From: a bacterium
GTDB lineage: Bacteria > Auribacterota > Tritonobacteria > UBA1439
Assembly (NCBI GenBank): GCA_028716845.1
Contig: JAQUPF010000005.1
Coordinates: forward strand, 96,114 to 160,113
Reading direction: 5' to 3'
Length of the DNA: 64,000 nt
In this document: positions 1-7,701 of the stretch, piece by piece
How the letters are laid out: every line of letters starts with the position of its first letter
Position numbering within the stretch: the first letter of the stretch is position 1
Program-made: the position numbers and the translations under genes
Notes under the pieces: generated by a model
The model's input: only the letters and a program-made list of their open reading frames with translations
Told to the model about the DNA's origin: nothing
Database searches by the model: none

Positions 1-166
1 CGCCGAGGCTCACGGCGTTCCCCTCGAGGTCCCGCAGGGTGAAGGGGGGGGCCTTCTCGCCCCTGGCGACGCCCGTCTTCGAGGCGGCCCCGGCGGGGAC
101 GGCGAGGCAGAAGGCGACCGCGAGTCCCGCCGCGATTCCGAACAGATTCGCACCGCCCGCTTTCAT
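1..166 (-). CDS. Redoxin/TlpA-like secreted thioredoxin-fold protein, N-terminal part
   Basis: Only the first 55 codons lie in the window; the rest is beyond the left edge. The visible protein starts MKAGGANLFG, has a hydrophobic Sec signal ending near AGAAS, then GEKAPPFTLRDLEGNAVSL, which is the typical entry strand of AhpC/TSA or TlpA-like redoxins. The active-site cysteines are not visible, so peroxiredoxin and thiol:disulfide reductase cannot be separated. It follows a DsbD-type electron transporter and a thioredoxin on the same strand, so an extracytoplasmic disulfide-reducing or cytochrome-maturation role is plausible. An SD-like GGAGA precedes the ATG. Confidence 0.7.
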   Translation of the reverse strand, partial: MKAGGANLFGIAAGLAVAFCLAVPAGAASKTGVARGEKAPPFTLRDLEGNAVSLG

Positions 167-194
167 GCGCGTCTCCTTTCCGATTGCACCGCCG

Positions 195-908
195 TCAGAT
201 CATGAGCGTGCCGGCCGTGACGAGGAAATACTGGCCCAGGACGATGAGGATCCATCCGAAGAGCCGCTTCACCCTCACCATCCACCCCCCCGCCTTCGGG
301 AGGCCCGCGAGGATGCCGGAGAAGGTGCCCGCGAGGATGAGGAGTGTCCCCATGCCGAATGCGAAGACGAAGAGGAGGGCGGCCCCGTACGCGACGTTCT
401 GCCGCGCCGCGACGTAGCCGAGGAGGGCGGCGAGGACCGGCGCGGTGCACGGCCCCACGACGAGGCCGGAGACCGCGCCGACGGCGACCGCCCCCGGCAA
501 ACCCCTCCGCCCCCCCGCCGCGCCGCCCGACCCGGCCGCGAACCCCGGCAGGGGGATGGCGAACACGTCGAGCATGGAGAGGCCGAGGAGGATGCAGACG
601 TTCGCCACGACGATGTAGGTCCAGGGGCTCGTCTGGATATTGCCGAAGAGCGCGCCGGTGAGCGCCGCCGCGAGGCCGAGGCCCGTGTAGGTGGCGGCCA
701 TGCCCAGGACATAGGCCAGCGAGAGGATGAAGCTCCGCGCCTTCGAGCCGCCGCTCTGCCCGCCGATGTAGGCGACGGTGATCGGGATGACGGGATAGAC
801 GCAGGGGGTGAAGCTGACGAGGATGCCGCCGAGATAGGCGATGAGGAGGGCGAGGGCGGAGGAGGACTGGAGGGAGGCCTCCAGGCTCTCGATCATGGAC
901 TCGATCAC
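195..908 (-). CDS. DsbD/CcdA-type transmembrane thiol:disulfide transporter
   Basis: A protein of about 237 residues with six predicted hydrophobic helices. It carries the two cysteine motifs of the DsbD/CcdA membrane domain: FTPCVYPV in the first helix and VVGPCTAPV in the fourth. The family passes reducing equivalents from cytoplasmic thioredoxin across the inner membrane to periplasmic thioredoxin-like partners. The chosen GTG start at 908 overlaps the upstream thioredoxin stop as GTGA, implying translational coupling; an ATG at 896 is the alternative. Neighbours on the same strand are a thioredoxin upstream and a secreted redoxin downstream, which together make a complete electron relay. 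It lacks the periplasmic alpha and gamma domains of full DsbD. Confidence 0.85.
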   Translation of the reverse strand: MIESMIESLEASLQSSSALALLIAYLGGILVSFTPCVYPVIPITVAYIGGQSGGSKARSFILSLAYVLGMAATYTGLGLAAALTGALFGNIQTSPWTYIVVANVCILLGLSMLDVFAIPLPGFAAGSGGAAGGRRGLPGAVAVGAVSGLVVGPCTAPVLAALLGYVAARQNVAYGAALLFVFAFGMGTLLILAGTFSGILAGLPKAGGWMVRVKRLFGWILIVLGQYFLVTAGTLMI

Positions 909-1219
909 AGGATCCCCCGCATCCCCCGCTCGATCTCCTCCTCCGAGACGGCGCCGGAGGCCCTCCCCCGCTCCTCCCCGTCCCTGAAGAAGACGATCGC
1001 GGGGATGCCGAGGACGCCGAGCCCCGCCGCGACCTTCGGGTGCGCGCTGATATCCACCTTGCCGAACCGGCCGCCCGGGCACCGCGCCGCGACGGCCTCG
1101 AACCGCGGGGCGACCTTGCCGCACGCCCCGCACCAGGGCGAGGAGAAGAGCACCGCCCATGCCCCGGCGGAGCCGCGGACCTCCCGGTCGAAGTCGGCGT
1201 CGGTGAGTGGAACGATCAT
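905..1219 (-). CDS. Thioredoxin-like protein
   Basis: A 104-residue single-domain thioredoxin fold. The redox motif WCGAC sits near residue 30 after a beta-alpha-beta start, and GIPAIVFF near residue 71 contains the cis-proline loop. Its length is normal for thioredoxin. There is no signal peptide, so it should act in the cytoplasm, most simply as electron donor to the coupled DsbD-like transporter, with which it shares a GTGA overlap. The CGAC dipeptide differs from the canonical CGPC, so it may be a specialised rather than the housekeeping thioredoxin. Confidence 0.85.
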   Translation of the reverse strand: MIVPLTDADFDREVRGSAGAWAVLFSSPWCGACGKVAPRFEAVAARCPGGRFGKVDISAHPKVAAGLGVLGIPAIVFFRDGEERGRASGAVSEEEIERGMRGIL

Positions 1220-1235
1220 CGGCCGGTCTCCCCCG

Positions 1236-1763
1236 TCAGGCGCCGGCGGCGTCGCCCGCCGCGGGCGGCGGGGTGAACACCCTCCCGGCGAGCTCCCGGT
1301 CGACCATGAGGAGGCCGCCGGGGGACTCCCCGACGAGCCGGAGCCGCTGCACGACCCCCTCCGCCGACGCCTCCTCCTCGACCTGCTCGGCGACGAACCA
1401 CTGGAGGAAGTTGTTCGTGGCGTGGTCCTCCTCGGCGAGGGCGAAGCTCACGAGCTGGTTGATGTAGCCGGTCACCTTCCCCTCGTGCTTGAGCGCCTCC
1501 TCGAAGGCGTTGAGCGCCGAGGCCCACTCGGCGGGGGGCTTCGCGACCGCATCGAGGCTCACCCGCCCCCCCCGCTCGACGAGGTAGCGGTAGAAGCGCT
1601 GCACGTGCGTGAGCTCCTCCTGCGCCTGCACCGCCATCCAGTTGGCGCACCCGCCGAGGCCGACCGACTCGAAGTAGGCGGCCATCGCGAGGTAGAGGTA
1701 CGCGGAGTAGAGCTCGCGGTTGATCTGCAGGTTGAGCGCCTGCTGCATCTTCGGATTGATCAT
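1236..1763 (-). CDS. Ferritin, bacterial non-haem type
   Basis: A 175-residue ferritin of normal length. It starts [20 protein letters not shown], followed by the ferroxidase-type residues in [10 protein letters not shown] and the C-terminal helix [21 protein letters not shown], all typical of FtnA. It oxidises Fe(II) and stores ferric mineral in a 24-mer. It lies in an oxygen-defence block between a thioredoxin and a rubrerythrin-like gene, so removing Fenton-active iron is its likely job here. A purine-rich AGGTGGGATG segment precedes the ATG. Confidence 0.93.
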   Translation of the reverse strand: MINPKMQQALNLQINRELYSAYLYLAMAAYFESVGLGGCANWMAVQAQEELTHVQRFYRYLVERGGRVSLDAVAKPPAEWASALNAFEEALKHEGKVTGYINQLVSFALAEEDHATNNFLQWFVAEQVEEEASAEGVVQRLRLVGESPGGLLMVDRELAGRVFTPPPAAGDAAGA

Positions 1764-1794
1764 CCCACCTCCTCCGTTCCCGCCGGCCCGGCGC

Positions 1795-2292
1795 TCAGGC
1801 GTACCGGGCGAGCATCTCCTCGATGAGCGCCTTGTGCCGACGCTCCTCGTCGATGATGCGGGCGAGGGCCTCCCGCGGCTCCTTCCCGAGGCGCTCGCGG
1901 CAGCAGCCGTAGAACAGGATCGACCGCTCCTCGACGGCGAGCGCCATCCGGAGCGCCTCCGCCGGCCGGGCGACGGCGGCGCCGGGGTCCCGCATTTCCC
2001 GCAGCGGCCCGAAAACGCCGCTCTCGAGCGACGCGAGCAGGTCGTCCTCCTCGAACGGGTCCCCGGCCCGGGCGCGCTCCCGCTCGAGTTCCCGGCCGAA
2101 GAAGGCGAGGTGCTCCCGCTCCTGGCCCGCGAGGAACTCCAGCGTCGAGCGGACCCCGGGATCGGTCACCGCGCGGGCGAGGGCGTCGTAGAAGCGCGCC
2201 CCGTCGCGCTCGATGGCGCAGGCGATCCTGAACGCCTCCGTGCCGCTGAAGTCGGCGACGACGAACGCGCCGTCACGCTCCTCGATGCGCAT
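1795..2292 (-). CDS. Rubrerythrin-like ferritin-superfamily di-iron protein
   Basis: A 165-residue helical protein. Two ferritin-like halves carry ExxxH-type di-iron ligand pairs: [10 protein letters not shown] and EREHLAFF in the first half, [10 protein letters not shown] and [12 protein letters not shown] in the second. This matches the erythrin-vacuolar/COG1633 group. It lacks a rubredoxin domain, so it is not a classical two-domain rubrerythrin. Family members reduce peroxide or handle iron in anaerobes. The start at 2292 is supported by GGAGG nine bases upstream. It sits directly downstream of desulfoferrodoxin, whose product (peroxide) it could detoxify. Confidence 0.85.
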   Translation of the reverse strand: MRIEERDGAFVVADFSGTEAFRIACAIERDGARFYDALARAVTDPGVRSTLEFLAGQEREHLAFFGRELERERARAGDPFEEDDLLASLESGVFGPLREMRDPGAAVARPAEALRMALAVEERSILFYGCCRERLGKEPREALARIIDEERRHKALIEEMLARYA

Positions 2293-2312
2293 CGCGGTTT
2301 GCCTCCGGGGCC

Positions 2313-2687
2313 TCAGGCCTTCCAGAGGCCGTGCAGGTTGCAGTGCTCGCGGGCCGTCACGGCGCGGGCGGCGATGCAGAACTCCGCCTCCGGCGCGTCG
2401 CCCGGCTTCAGGAAGCGCCGGCAGGTCACGCCGTCGGCGATGATCTCGATCCACTCGATGTAGTGCTTCTCCTCCATCGGGTGGGGGACCGAGCCGACCT
2501 TCACCCGCACGCCGCGGTCGGTCTTCTCGATCACGGGAACGTGCTTCTCCCGCGCGGCGTCGACGGTGTTCTCGACGAGGAGGGCCATCTCCTCGCCGCA
2601 GCAGACGAGGGCGCCCGCCCCCGCGCCGATCACCTCGACCATGTTGCCGCACATCCCGCACTTGTACACCTGCAGCCTGGCGGTCAT
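2313..2687 (-). CDS. dfx: Desulfoferrodoxin (superoxide reductase, 2Fe type)
   Basis: A 124-residue protein with both desulfoferrodoxin domains. The N-terminal desulforedoxin-like Fe(Cys)4 site is seen as [10 protein letters not shown] and VCCGEEM. The C-terminal superoxide-reductase domain has [13 protein letters not shown] and the terminal CNLHGLW, supplying the Cys and His ligands of the catalytic centre. It reduces superoxide to peroxide without releasing oxygen and is characteristic of anaerobes. It is encoded between the PerR-like regulator and the rubrerythrin-like gene, consistent with one oxidative-stress operon. Confidence 0.96.
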   Translation of the reverse strand: MTARLQVYKCGMCGNMVEVIGAGAGALVCCGEEMALLVENTVDAAREKHVPVIEKTDRGVRVKVGSVPHPMEEKHYIEWIEIIADGVTCRRFLKPGDAPEAEFCIAARAVTAREHCNLHGLWKA

Positions 2688-2733
2688 GCCGATCCTCCTT
2701 TCGGTGCCGGGAAGGGCCGCGCCCCGGCGGCGG

Positions 2734-3132
2734 TCAGTTTCTCCGCCCGCACCGCGGGCAGAGGCCCTCGAACTCGAGCCGGTGGCCGGTGATCGTGAAG
2801 CCGCAGGCGTCGCCGATCCGCCGCTCGACGCCCGGCAGGGGGTCCATGCGGAGGTCCACTACCCGGCCGCACGAGGTGCAGCGCACGTGGTAATGATTGG
2901 CGGTGGTCGCGTCGTACCGCCGCTGCGTGCCGGCCATCTCGAGCTTCAGGAGGAGGCCGTTCTGGGAGAGGATTTCCAGGTTGCGGTAGACGGTGCCGAG
3001 GCTGACGCGGGGGAGGCGCTTCCGCACCATCCGGTACACCTCGTCGGCGGTCGGGTGCGAGACGACCTTCCGCAGCTCGTCGAGGATGACCTCGCGCTGC
3101 TTCGTGACCCTGAACTTCCGGGCCGGTTTCAT
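2734..3132 (-). CDS. perR: Fur-family regulator, PerR-like
   Basis: A 132-residue Fur-family repressor of usual length. The winged helix covers [13 protein letters not shown] through [12 protein letters not shown]. The structural zinc site is formed by CTSC and CPRC. The regulatory site NHYHVRC with flanking Asp residues (RRYD and VVDL) resembles PerR, which senses peroxide by metal-catalysed histidine oxidation. It heads the minus-strand cluster of dfx, rubrerythrin-like, ferritin and thioredoxin genes, which supports peroxide sensing over iron sensing. A palindrome just upstream looks like its own operator, implying autoregulation. PerR versus Fur is an inference from Asp residues and context. 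Confidence 0.88.
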   Translation of the reverse strand: MKPARKFRVTKQREVILDELRKVVSHPTADEVYRMVRKRLPRVSLGTVYRNLEILSQNGLLLKLEMAGTQRRYDATTANHYHVRCTSCGRVVDLRMDPLPGVERRIGDACGFTITGHRLEFEGLCPRCGRRN

Positions 3133-3148
3133 CGTGGCCCCCTTTCCA

Positions 3149-3168
3149 GTATTAATTCCTAATAATAC
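3149..3168. promoter_or_regulatory. Candidate PerR/Fur operator
   Basis: On the minus strand a 20-bp imperfect palindrome with perfect 6-bp arms GTATTA and TAATAC lies 17 bp upstream of the PerR-like start codon. It is an AT-rich island in very GC-rich DNA and has the size and symmetry of Fur-family boxes. It probably controls the oxygen-defence operon. Direct binding is inferred. Confidence 0.6.
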
Positions 3169-3319
3169 ATACCCTCCGCCTCCCTGTCAAGGGGGGCTAG
3201 GGGCCGGATCAATTGAAGGCAGCCATTACACGTTGTACATCTACCAAAATCGATCATCCCCGGCAAGTGGAATCGGCGGGAAATCGCCGGGGTGTCCGAA
3301 TCAGCCCCCCGGCAACAAG

Positions 3320-3579
3320 AACAAATCCACCACGGATTGGCACGGGTGCAACCGCAGCCGAACAGCGGAAGTGCAAAGCGGAATGAGGTGGAGTTTCTGC
3401 AGCGGATTGACGCAGGCGCACAACGTTCCTGCCGCGGATCCGCGCGGATATCCCAGGATGAACTGTAGTTGCATCCGTGGAGATCCGCCATGATCCGTTC
3501 CAATCCGCGGCCCGGGGTTCATCGTTTCGCCGCGGCGCGGGCGGTATGCGGCCGGCGGGTCGCCGGTATGCTACCATGG
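3320..3579. repeat. Composite interspersed repeat between perR and the AraC gene
   Basis: The gap between the two genes (about 455 bp) holds no credible gene. It contains a left-type repeat end (CCACCACGGATTGGCACGG, about 3331-3349) and a right-type end in inverted orientation (3474-3517, words ATCCGTGG, GATCCG, CAATCCGCGG). The segment 3474-3579 is closely matched by the reverse complement of 7395-7492 and by 28401-28465. The first 150 bp of the gap (3170-3320) shows nothing recognisable. Confidence 0.75.
3567..3572 (+). promoter_or_regulatory. Candidate -10 box (TATGCT) of the AraC gene
   Basis: TATGCT followed by ACCATGG, 15 nt before the ATG at 3588. The same TATGCTACCATGG string lies in front of the caspase-like gene (minus strand, 7395-7407), at the end of a shared repeat. 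Transcription should start near 3579, leaving a leader of about nine nucleotides. Confidence 0.5.
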
Positions 3580-3587
3580 CGTCCGTC

Positions 3588-4529
3588 ATGGACGCGCGGC
3601 GCGCGGCGCTCGAGGCGGAATACGGCCGTCGGATCAACCTGGCCATGGACTACGTCCGGGCCAATCTCGACGGCGACCTCTCGGTCGTCGCCATCGCCCG
3701 CGCCGCCCTCTTCAGCCCCTACCATTTCCACAGGCTCTTCACGGCGATGACGGGAGAGACGCTCTTCGACCACGTGCGGCGCGTGCGGCTGGAGAAGGCA
3801 GCGGCCTCTCTCATGTACGACGAGGGGAGGAGCGTCACCGACATCGCGCTCGACTGCGGCTTCGGCTCGTCGGCAACCTTCGCCCGCGCCTTTCGCGCCC
3901 ACTTCGGCATGAGCGCCTCCGAGTGGCGGAGGCGGAAGGCATCGAAGGAAAGCAAGGAGCGCAAAACGAAACGCAAGCCGGGCAAAGCGCCGCGCGGGCC
4001 CCTCGGGTACAGTGGGGGGCGTCAACGATCAACCCCACACCAGAGGAGGTGCGGCATGAAGGTCGAGGTGAGAGAGCTGCCACCGTACCGCGTCGCGTAC
4101 GTGCGGAGCAGGAGGGGGTACGACCAGGAGGCGATACACGAGGCCTACGAGACGCTCTTCAGGTGGGCCGGCCCGAGGGGACTCTGCTGCCCCCAGGCGA
4201 AGGTGATCGGCGCCTCCTACGACAATCCCGAAATCACGCCGGCCGCCAGGTGCCGGTACGACGCCTGCATCACCATCGGCGCCGATGTCAACGCCGAGGG
4301 GCCGGTATCGGTGAAGGAGTTCCCGGGAGGCAGGTACGCGGTCTACCGCTGGCGCGGGAGGCCGCAGGACATCGGCCCGGTCTTCGGGTCGCTCATGGGC
4401 GAGTGGTTCCCGTCGAGCGGCTACCAGCCGGGCGACTCCCCCTGCCTGGAGTTCTACCACGGCGACCCCGACGCGGACCCGAAGGGCGAAGCCACGGTCG
4501 ACATCTGCATGCCGGTGAAGCCGCTCTGA
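3588..4529 (+). CDS. AraC-family regulator with C-terminal GyrI-like ligand domain
   Basis: A 313-residue protein. The N-terminal AraC DNA-binding domain has two helix-turn-helix units: LSVVAIARAALFSPYHFHRL and SVTDIALDCGFGSSATFARA. A very basic linker (Lys, Arg and Gly rich, about residues 110-155) leads to a GyrI-like effector-binding domain starting MKVEVRELPPYRVAYVRS. Such fusions sense small hydrophobic or cationic molecules and activate efflux or stress genes. ATG 3588 is preferred because a -10 box sits 15 nt upstream; ATG 3576 is in frame but would precede the expected transcription start. A strong SD and ATG (4056) within the linker may also give a separate GyrI product. Confidence 0.88.
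   Translation: MDARRAALEAEYGRRINLAMDYVRANLDGDLSVVAIARAALFSPYHFHRLFTAMTGETLFDHVRRVRLEKAAASLMYDEGRSVTDIALDCGFGSSATFARAFRAHFGMSASEWRRRKASKESKERKTKRKPGKAPRGPLGYSGGRQRSTPHQRRCGMKVEVRELPPYRVAYVRSRRGYDQEAIHEAYETLFRWAGPRGLCCPQAKVIGASYDNPEITPAARCRYDACITIGADVNAEGPVSVKEFPGGRYAVYRWRGRPQDIGPVFGSLMGEWFPSSGYQPGDSPCLEFYHGDPDADPKGEATVDICMPVKPL
4008..4058 (+). promoter_or_regulatory. Internal promoter and ribosome site in the AraC-GyrI linker
   Basis: Inside the coding region, TACAGT (4008-4013) is followed by GAGGAGGT (4043-4050) and an in-frame ATG at 4056 with ideal spacing. Translation from there would give a free 157-residue GyrI-like protein. The coding bases between have unusually low complexity for a domain and look like a former intergenic gap. 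Confidence 0.5.
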
Positions 4530-4620
4530 CCGCCGGGGTCGGATCTTGCGTTTTGCGTTTACGCCACGGGCGGGGGTGGTTTCCTCGCCCACGCACGCGG
4601 CTGCGAAGGGAGACAATGGA

Positions 4621-5106
4621 ATGGAAAAGAAGGAATTCAGGGTGTCCCCGATAGGATTCGTCAGGGCGGACGAGAACGGGTTCCGCCTCGAGGTCGAGGA
4701 GGAGTACCGGGCGGGTCTGGAGGGCCTCGAGGGCTTCAGCCACGTGGACGTCCTCTGGTGGTGCCACCTGCTCGACGACGCCGGCCCTCGCAGCGCGGTG
4801 AGGTCTGAGCGGCCGTACCGGAAGGGCCCGGCGACGCTCGGCGTGTTCGCGACGCGCTCGCCGGCGCGCCCGAACCCGATCGCGGTCAGCGTGGCGCCCG
4901 TACTGGGCATCGACCGCGCCGCCGGCGTGGTCCACATCCCCTGGATCGACGCCGAGGACGGTACGCCGATCGTCGACCTGAAACCGTACCACCCCTCCAT
5001 CGAGCGGGTCCGGGACGCGGCGGTCCCCGAATGGTGCGGCCACTGGCCGAAATGGTATGAGGATTCGGCCGATTTCGACTGGGGCGCGGAACTGACGCAC
5101 GGGTGA
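4621..5106 (+). CDS. TrmO/TsaA-like tRNA methyltransferase family protein
   Basis: A 161-residue protein of the TsaA-like (YaeB/TrmO) beta-barrel family. Diagnostic pieces are SPIGFVRADEN at the N-terminus, LEGFSHVDVLWW, then GVFATRSPARPNPIAVSVA and DGTPIVDLKPYHPSI. Family members bind S-adenosylmethionine, and E. coli TrmO methylates N6 of t6A37 in tRNA-Thr. It is shorter than full TrmO, which carries an extra C-terminal domain, so the substrate may differ. The start at 4621 has AAGGGAG upstream. No functional partner is adjacent. Confidence 0.85.
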   Translation: MEKKEFRVSPIGFVRADENGFRLEVEEEYRAGLEGLEGFSHVDVLWWCHLLDDAGPRSAVRSERPYRKGPATLGVFATRSPARPNPIAVSVAPVLGIDRAAGVVHIPWIDAEDGTPIVDLKPYHPSIERVRDAAVPEWCGHWPKWYEDSADFDWGAELTHG

Positions 5107-5131
5107 CGGGGTGGGACCGGGGGAGGAGACG

Positions 5132-5629
5132 ATGCACGCGGAGTCGGCGTGCGCCTGCTTCAGGCGCGACAGGACGGGGTGGGTCCTGGTGGCGCTCAAT
5201 CTGCTGATGGCGGCGAACTCGACGCTCTACTTCACCGGGATGCTGGGGGCGGGGGTGGACGGGTGGCTCGCGATGAACTCCTGCGCGCCGAGCATATTCG
5301 TCTTCTGCCTCGGCTACCTTCTCCGCCAGCGCCCCCTGATGGCGGTCGGCGCGGGGCTGATGTTCCGGTACGGGACGCTCGGCCTCACCACCTTCGGCTG
5401 GGACGGGATGAACCTCATCCCGCAGGCCGGGCACATCCTCATGACGCTCGCCGTGATCTACTTCGTCGTGCGGATGGTCCGCCTCCGCGGCTGGGGGGAG
5501 ATCGTCACGGCGCTGCTCACGGTGGTCGTGATGCTCTACACGTGGTGGCAGTCAACGTGGTTCGGCCGGCGCCCGGAGGTGTGGAAGGCGCTGATGGATG
5601 GGAGGCTGCGGCCGGAGCTGTTCAGGTAG
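5132..5629 (+). CDS. Small polytopic membrane protein of unknown function
   Basis: A protein of about 165 residues with four predicted transmembrane helices (from about WVLVALNLLMAANSTLYF to IVTALLTVVVMLYTWWQSTW). An N-terminal HAESACACF stretch is cysteine rich. I do not recognise the family. The ATG at 5132 has GGGAGGAG four bases upstream and is preferred over the GTG at 5111. It is separated by 11 bp from the following transglutaminase-like lipoprotein gene, so the two are probably co-transcribed. Confidence 0.7.
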   Translation: MHAESACACFRRDRTGWVLVALNLLMAANSTLYFTGMLGAGVDGWLAMNSCAPSIFVFCLGYLLRQRPLMAVGAGLMFRYGTLGLTTFGWDGMNLIPQAGHILMTLAVIYFVVRMVRLRGWGEIVTALLTVVVMLYTWWQSTWFGRRPEVWKALMDGRLRPELFR

Positions 5630-5640
5630 AAGGGGGGCGC

Positions 5641-6567
5641 ATGGTGACCCGCCTGATGGGCGCGGCGCTGTCGTGCCTTCTCGCCGCCGCGCTGCCGGGG
5701 TGCCGGCATGCGCCGGCGTGGGCGGGGGACGGCGCTGCGCGGCGGTTCTACCGCACGCAGGGCCCGGTCACGGACCCCGGGAGGCACGCCGGCCTCTACG
5801 CGGGCCTTCCTCGCGACGTCCGGGGGCTCTGCGGGGTCGTCCAGGGCGTGATGCTCCACGTCTTCTGGGCCGACAGGTACGGCGTGACGCTGCCGGAGGA
5901 GCGGAAGAGGGAGGTCAACCTCCGGACCGTCGAGCGGATGCTCGCGAGGATCGCCGAGCTCGACCCGAGGCCGCTCACGGCAAGGCGGGAGCCCCTGAAG
6001 CGCCTGGTGGGCAACTGCCGCGACCACGCGGTCCTACTCTGCTCGATGCTGCGCCACGCGGGGATTCCGGCGCGCGCGCGGTGCGGATTCGCCACGTACT
6101 TCACGCCGGGGCGCCACGAGGATCACTGGGTGGTCGAGCACTGGGACGGGCCGAGGGGCCGCTGGGTGCGCGTGGACCCGCAGCTCGACGAAGTGCAGGT
6201 GAAGGCGCTCGGCATCGCCTTCGACCCGTTCGACCTCCCCCCCGGGACGTTCGTCCCCGCGGGCGAGGCGTGGCGGCGCTGCCGGGCGGGCACGCTCGAT
6301 CCCGACCGCTGCGGCATCTTCGATATGCACGGACTCTGGTTTGTCAGGGGCAACCTGGTTCGCGATGTGATGGCGCTCAACGGCCTCGAGCTGCTCCCCT
6401 GGGACTGGAACGCCCTGATGTCGCGCGAGAGGGAGCCGACGGCGGATGAGTACCGCCTGCTCGACCGAGCGGCGGAGGCGACGGCGGGCGAGGTGCCGTT
6501 CGCCGAGGTCCGCGCCCTCCACGCCTCCGAGCCCGCCCTGCGGATGCCACCCGGCTGGGCGCCATGA
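5641..6567 (+). CDS. Transglutaminase-like lipoprotein
   Basis: A 308-residue protein with a lipoprotein signal ending in the lipobox LPGC (Cys21). The transglutaminase/protease-like core shows the catalytic triad context: Cys126 in NCRDHAVLL, His162 in EDHWVVEHW and Asp179 in VRVDPQLDE. Members of this superfamily act as cysteine proteases or amide-forming enzymes on cell-envelope substrates. Anchoring to a membrane on the outside is inferred from the lipobox. It lies just downstream of a small membrane protein and converges on a caspase-like gene only 10 bp away. Confidence 0.83.
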   Translation: MVTRLMGAALSCLLAAALPGCRHAPAWAGDGAARRFYRTQGPVTDPGRHAGLYAGLPRDVRGLCGVVQGVMLHVFWADRYGVTLPEERKREVNLRTVERMLARIAELDPRPLTARREPLKRLVGNCRDHAVLLCSMLRHAGIPARARCGFATYFTPGRHEDHWVVEHWDGPRGRWVRVDPQLDEVQVKALGIAFDPFDLPPGTFVPAGEAWRRCRAGTLDPDRCGIFDMHGLWFVRGNLVRDVMALNGLELLPWDWNALMSREREPTADEYRLLDRAAEATAGEVPFAEVRALHASEPALRMPPGWAP

Positions 6568-6577
6568 ACGCCCGGGG

Positions 6578-7387
6578 TCAGCAGGGGGAGAAGAGGGGGC
6601 GGCGCTTCGCGGCGGCGGGGCCCTCGAGCTGCGGCCGCTGGGCGTAGCCGGCGGCCGCGACCCTGTCGGCGACGCGCGCCATCCACTCCGCATAGGTGAC
6701 GCCGGGGCCGGCGTCCTCCAGCGCCCGCGCGGCGAAATGGCTGAACACACCACGCCGCGTCCCCCCGAAGTCGTCCTCGGCTGCCGGCTCGTCCGCCGCG
6801 GCGGCGGCGAGGAGCAGCTCCGTCATCTCCTCCTCTCTCCGCGCGAGGATCCGTCTCTTCAGCGGGCTGCGCTCCGCCACGCGGGCGCGGATCCCGGGAG
6901 GCGGGGGGAGGAACCGGATCGCGGCGCCGGTCCGCCCGGCGGGGGCGATCCTCGTGACGGTGCCCGAATAGCACGAGTCGGAGATAAAGGTGAACGAGAC
7001 GCCGTCGGGGAGGCGGTCGAGCCGCCGCCGGAGGTCGTCGTCGAGGATGAGCCGGTCGAAACCGGCCTCGCGGGGGACGAGCGCCTCGTCCCGGCCGTCG
7101 GACTCGTCCGGCACGCCGGCGTCCGGGACCCAGGTCCCGTGGCCCGAGAAGACGAAGGCGCAGACGTCGCCGGGGCGGGCGCCCGCGACGAGGCCGTCGA
7201 GCGCGGCGAGGATCTCGTCCCGGGACGCCTCCCGGTCGAGGATGAGCCGGATGTCGCGCCGCCGGAAGCCGAATCCGCCGACGAGCAGCCGCGCCCAGGC
7301 GCGCGCGTCGTTCGCGCAGCCGGCGAGGTCCATCCCCTCGCCGGGGTAATCGTCGATGCCGATGCAGACGGCCCGCCGCGCGCCCAT
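6578..7387 (-). CDS. Caspase-fold (C14) cysteine peptidase
   Basis: A 269-residue caspase-like protein. The fold opens with RRAVCIGIDDYPG and LAGCANDARAW. The catalytic dyad is His83 in FSGHGTW and Cys139 in ISDSCYSGT, both in the expected spacing for prokaryotic metacaspase or orthocaspase domains. There is no signal peptide or extra effector domain. The C-terminal third (TYAEWMARVADRV) is compatible with the p10-like region. Substrate and role are unknown; such enzymes occur in signalling, cell-death and defence settings, but no partner gene is next to it. ATG 7387 lies 14 nt after a TATGCT -10 box carried by a repeat. Confidence 0.87.
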   Translation of the reverse strand: MGARRAVCIGIDDYPGEGMDLAGCANDARAWARLLVGGFGFRRRDIRLILDREASRDEILAALDGLVAGARPGDVCAFVFSGHGTWVPDAGVPDESDGRDEALVPREAGFDRLILDDDLRRRLDRLPDGVSFTFISDSCYSGTVTRIAPAGRTGAAIRFLPPPPGIRARVAERSPLKRRILARREEEMTELLLAAAAADEPAAEDDFGGTRRGVFSHFAARALEDAGPGVTYAEWMARVADRVAAAGYAQRPQLEGPAAAKRRPLFSPC

Positions 7388-7394
7388 GGCTGCC

Positions 7395-7590
7395 CCATGG
7401 TAGCATACCGCCGGCCGCACAGCGCGCGTCCCGCGGCGGAACAATGAACCCCGGGCCACGGATTGGAACGGATCATGACGGATCTCCACGGATTCAAGCG
7501 GTTGTACCTCGCCATAGAGAACACAGAGAACGCAGAGGATATTGCAGCTTCCGACTTTGAACGTTCAACTTTAAACTGTAGTTGCATCCG
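7395..7590. repeat. Composite interspersed repeat upstream of the caspase and pta genes
   Basis: The 314-bp gap between the divergent genes is mostly repeat. Segment 7395-7492 is the reverse complement of 3474-3579 with few differences and includes the TATGCT promoter box (7402-7407). Segment 7512-7584 is an almost exact inverted copy of 11369-11442 (about three mismatches and one indel). It contains the 12-bp palindrome TTGAACGTTCAA. Confidence 0.8.
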
Positions 7591-7620
7591 CGGTGAAGCG
7601 GTTCGTCATGCCGATTGCGG

Positions 7621-7649
7621 TTGTGCTCCGGAGAGGCTTCGTGTACACT
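7621..7649 (+). promoter_or_regulatory. Candidate sigma-70 promoter of pta
   Basis: TTGTGC (7621-7626), 17-bp spacer, TACACT (7644-7649). It is followed by a leader of about 45 nt and GGAGATCG before the ATG at 7702. Confidence 0.55.
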
Positions 7650-7701
7650 TCCCCCGTTCGCCGGCCGCCGCTCCCGGGCCGTCGAGCGGAGATCGTCAAC
7701 C

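Noticed and set aside
39..1826. 595-codon plus-strand frame over the redox cluster
   Set aside because: It is antisense to five recognisable genes and its product is Arg/Glu/Pro-rich low complexity.
3477..3587. N-terminal extension of the AraC protein starting MEIRHDPFQS
   Set aside because: These codons come from the interspersed repeat, and the same peptide appears in front of the caspase gene in the matching copy. The promoter box lies inside it.
6578..7387. Caspase gene as part of a defence island
   Set aside because: No nuclease, cyclase, STAND or TIR partner lies nearby; the neighbours are ordinary genes, so a defence system cannot be supported.
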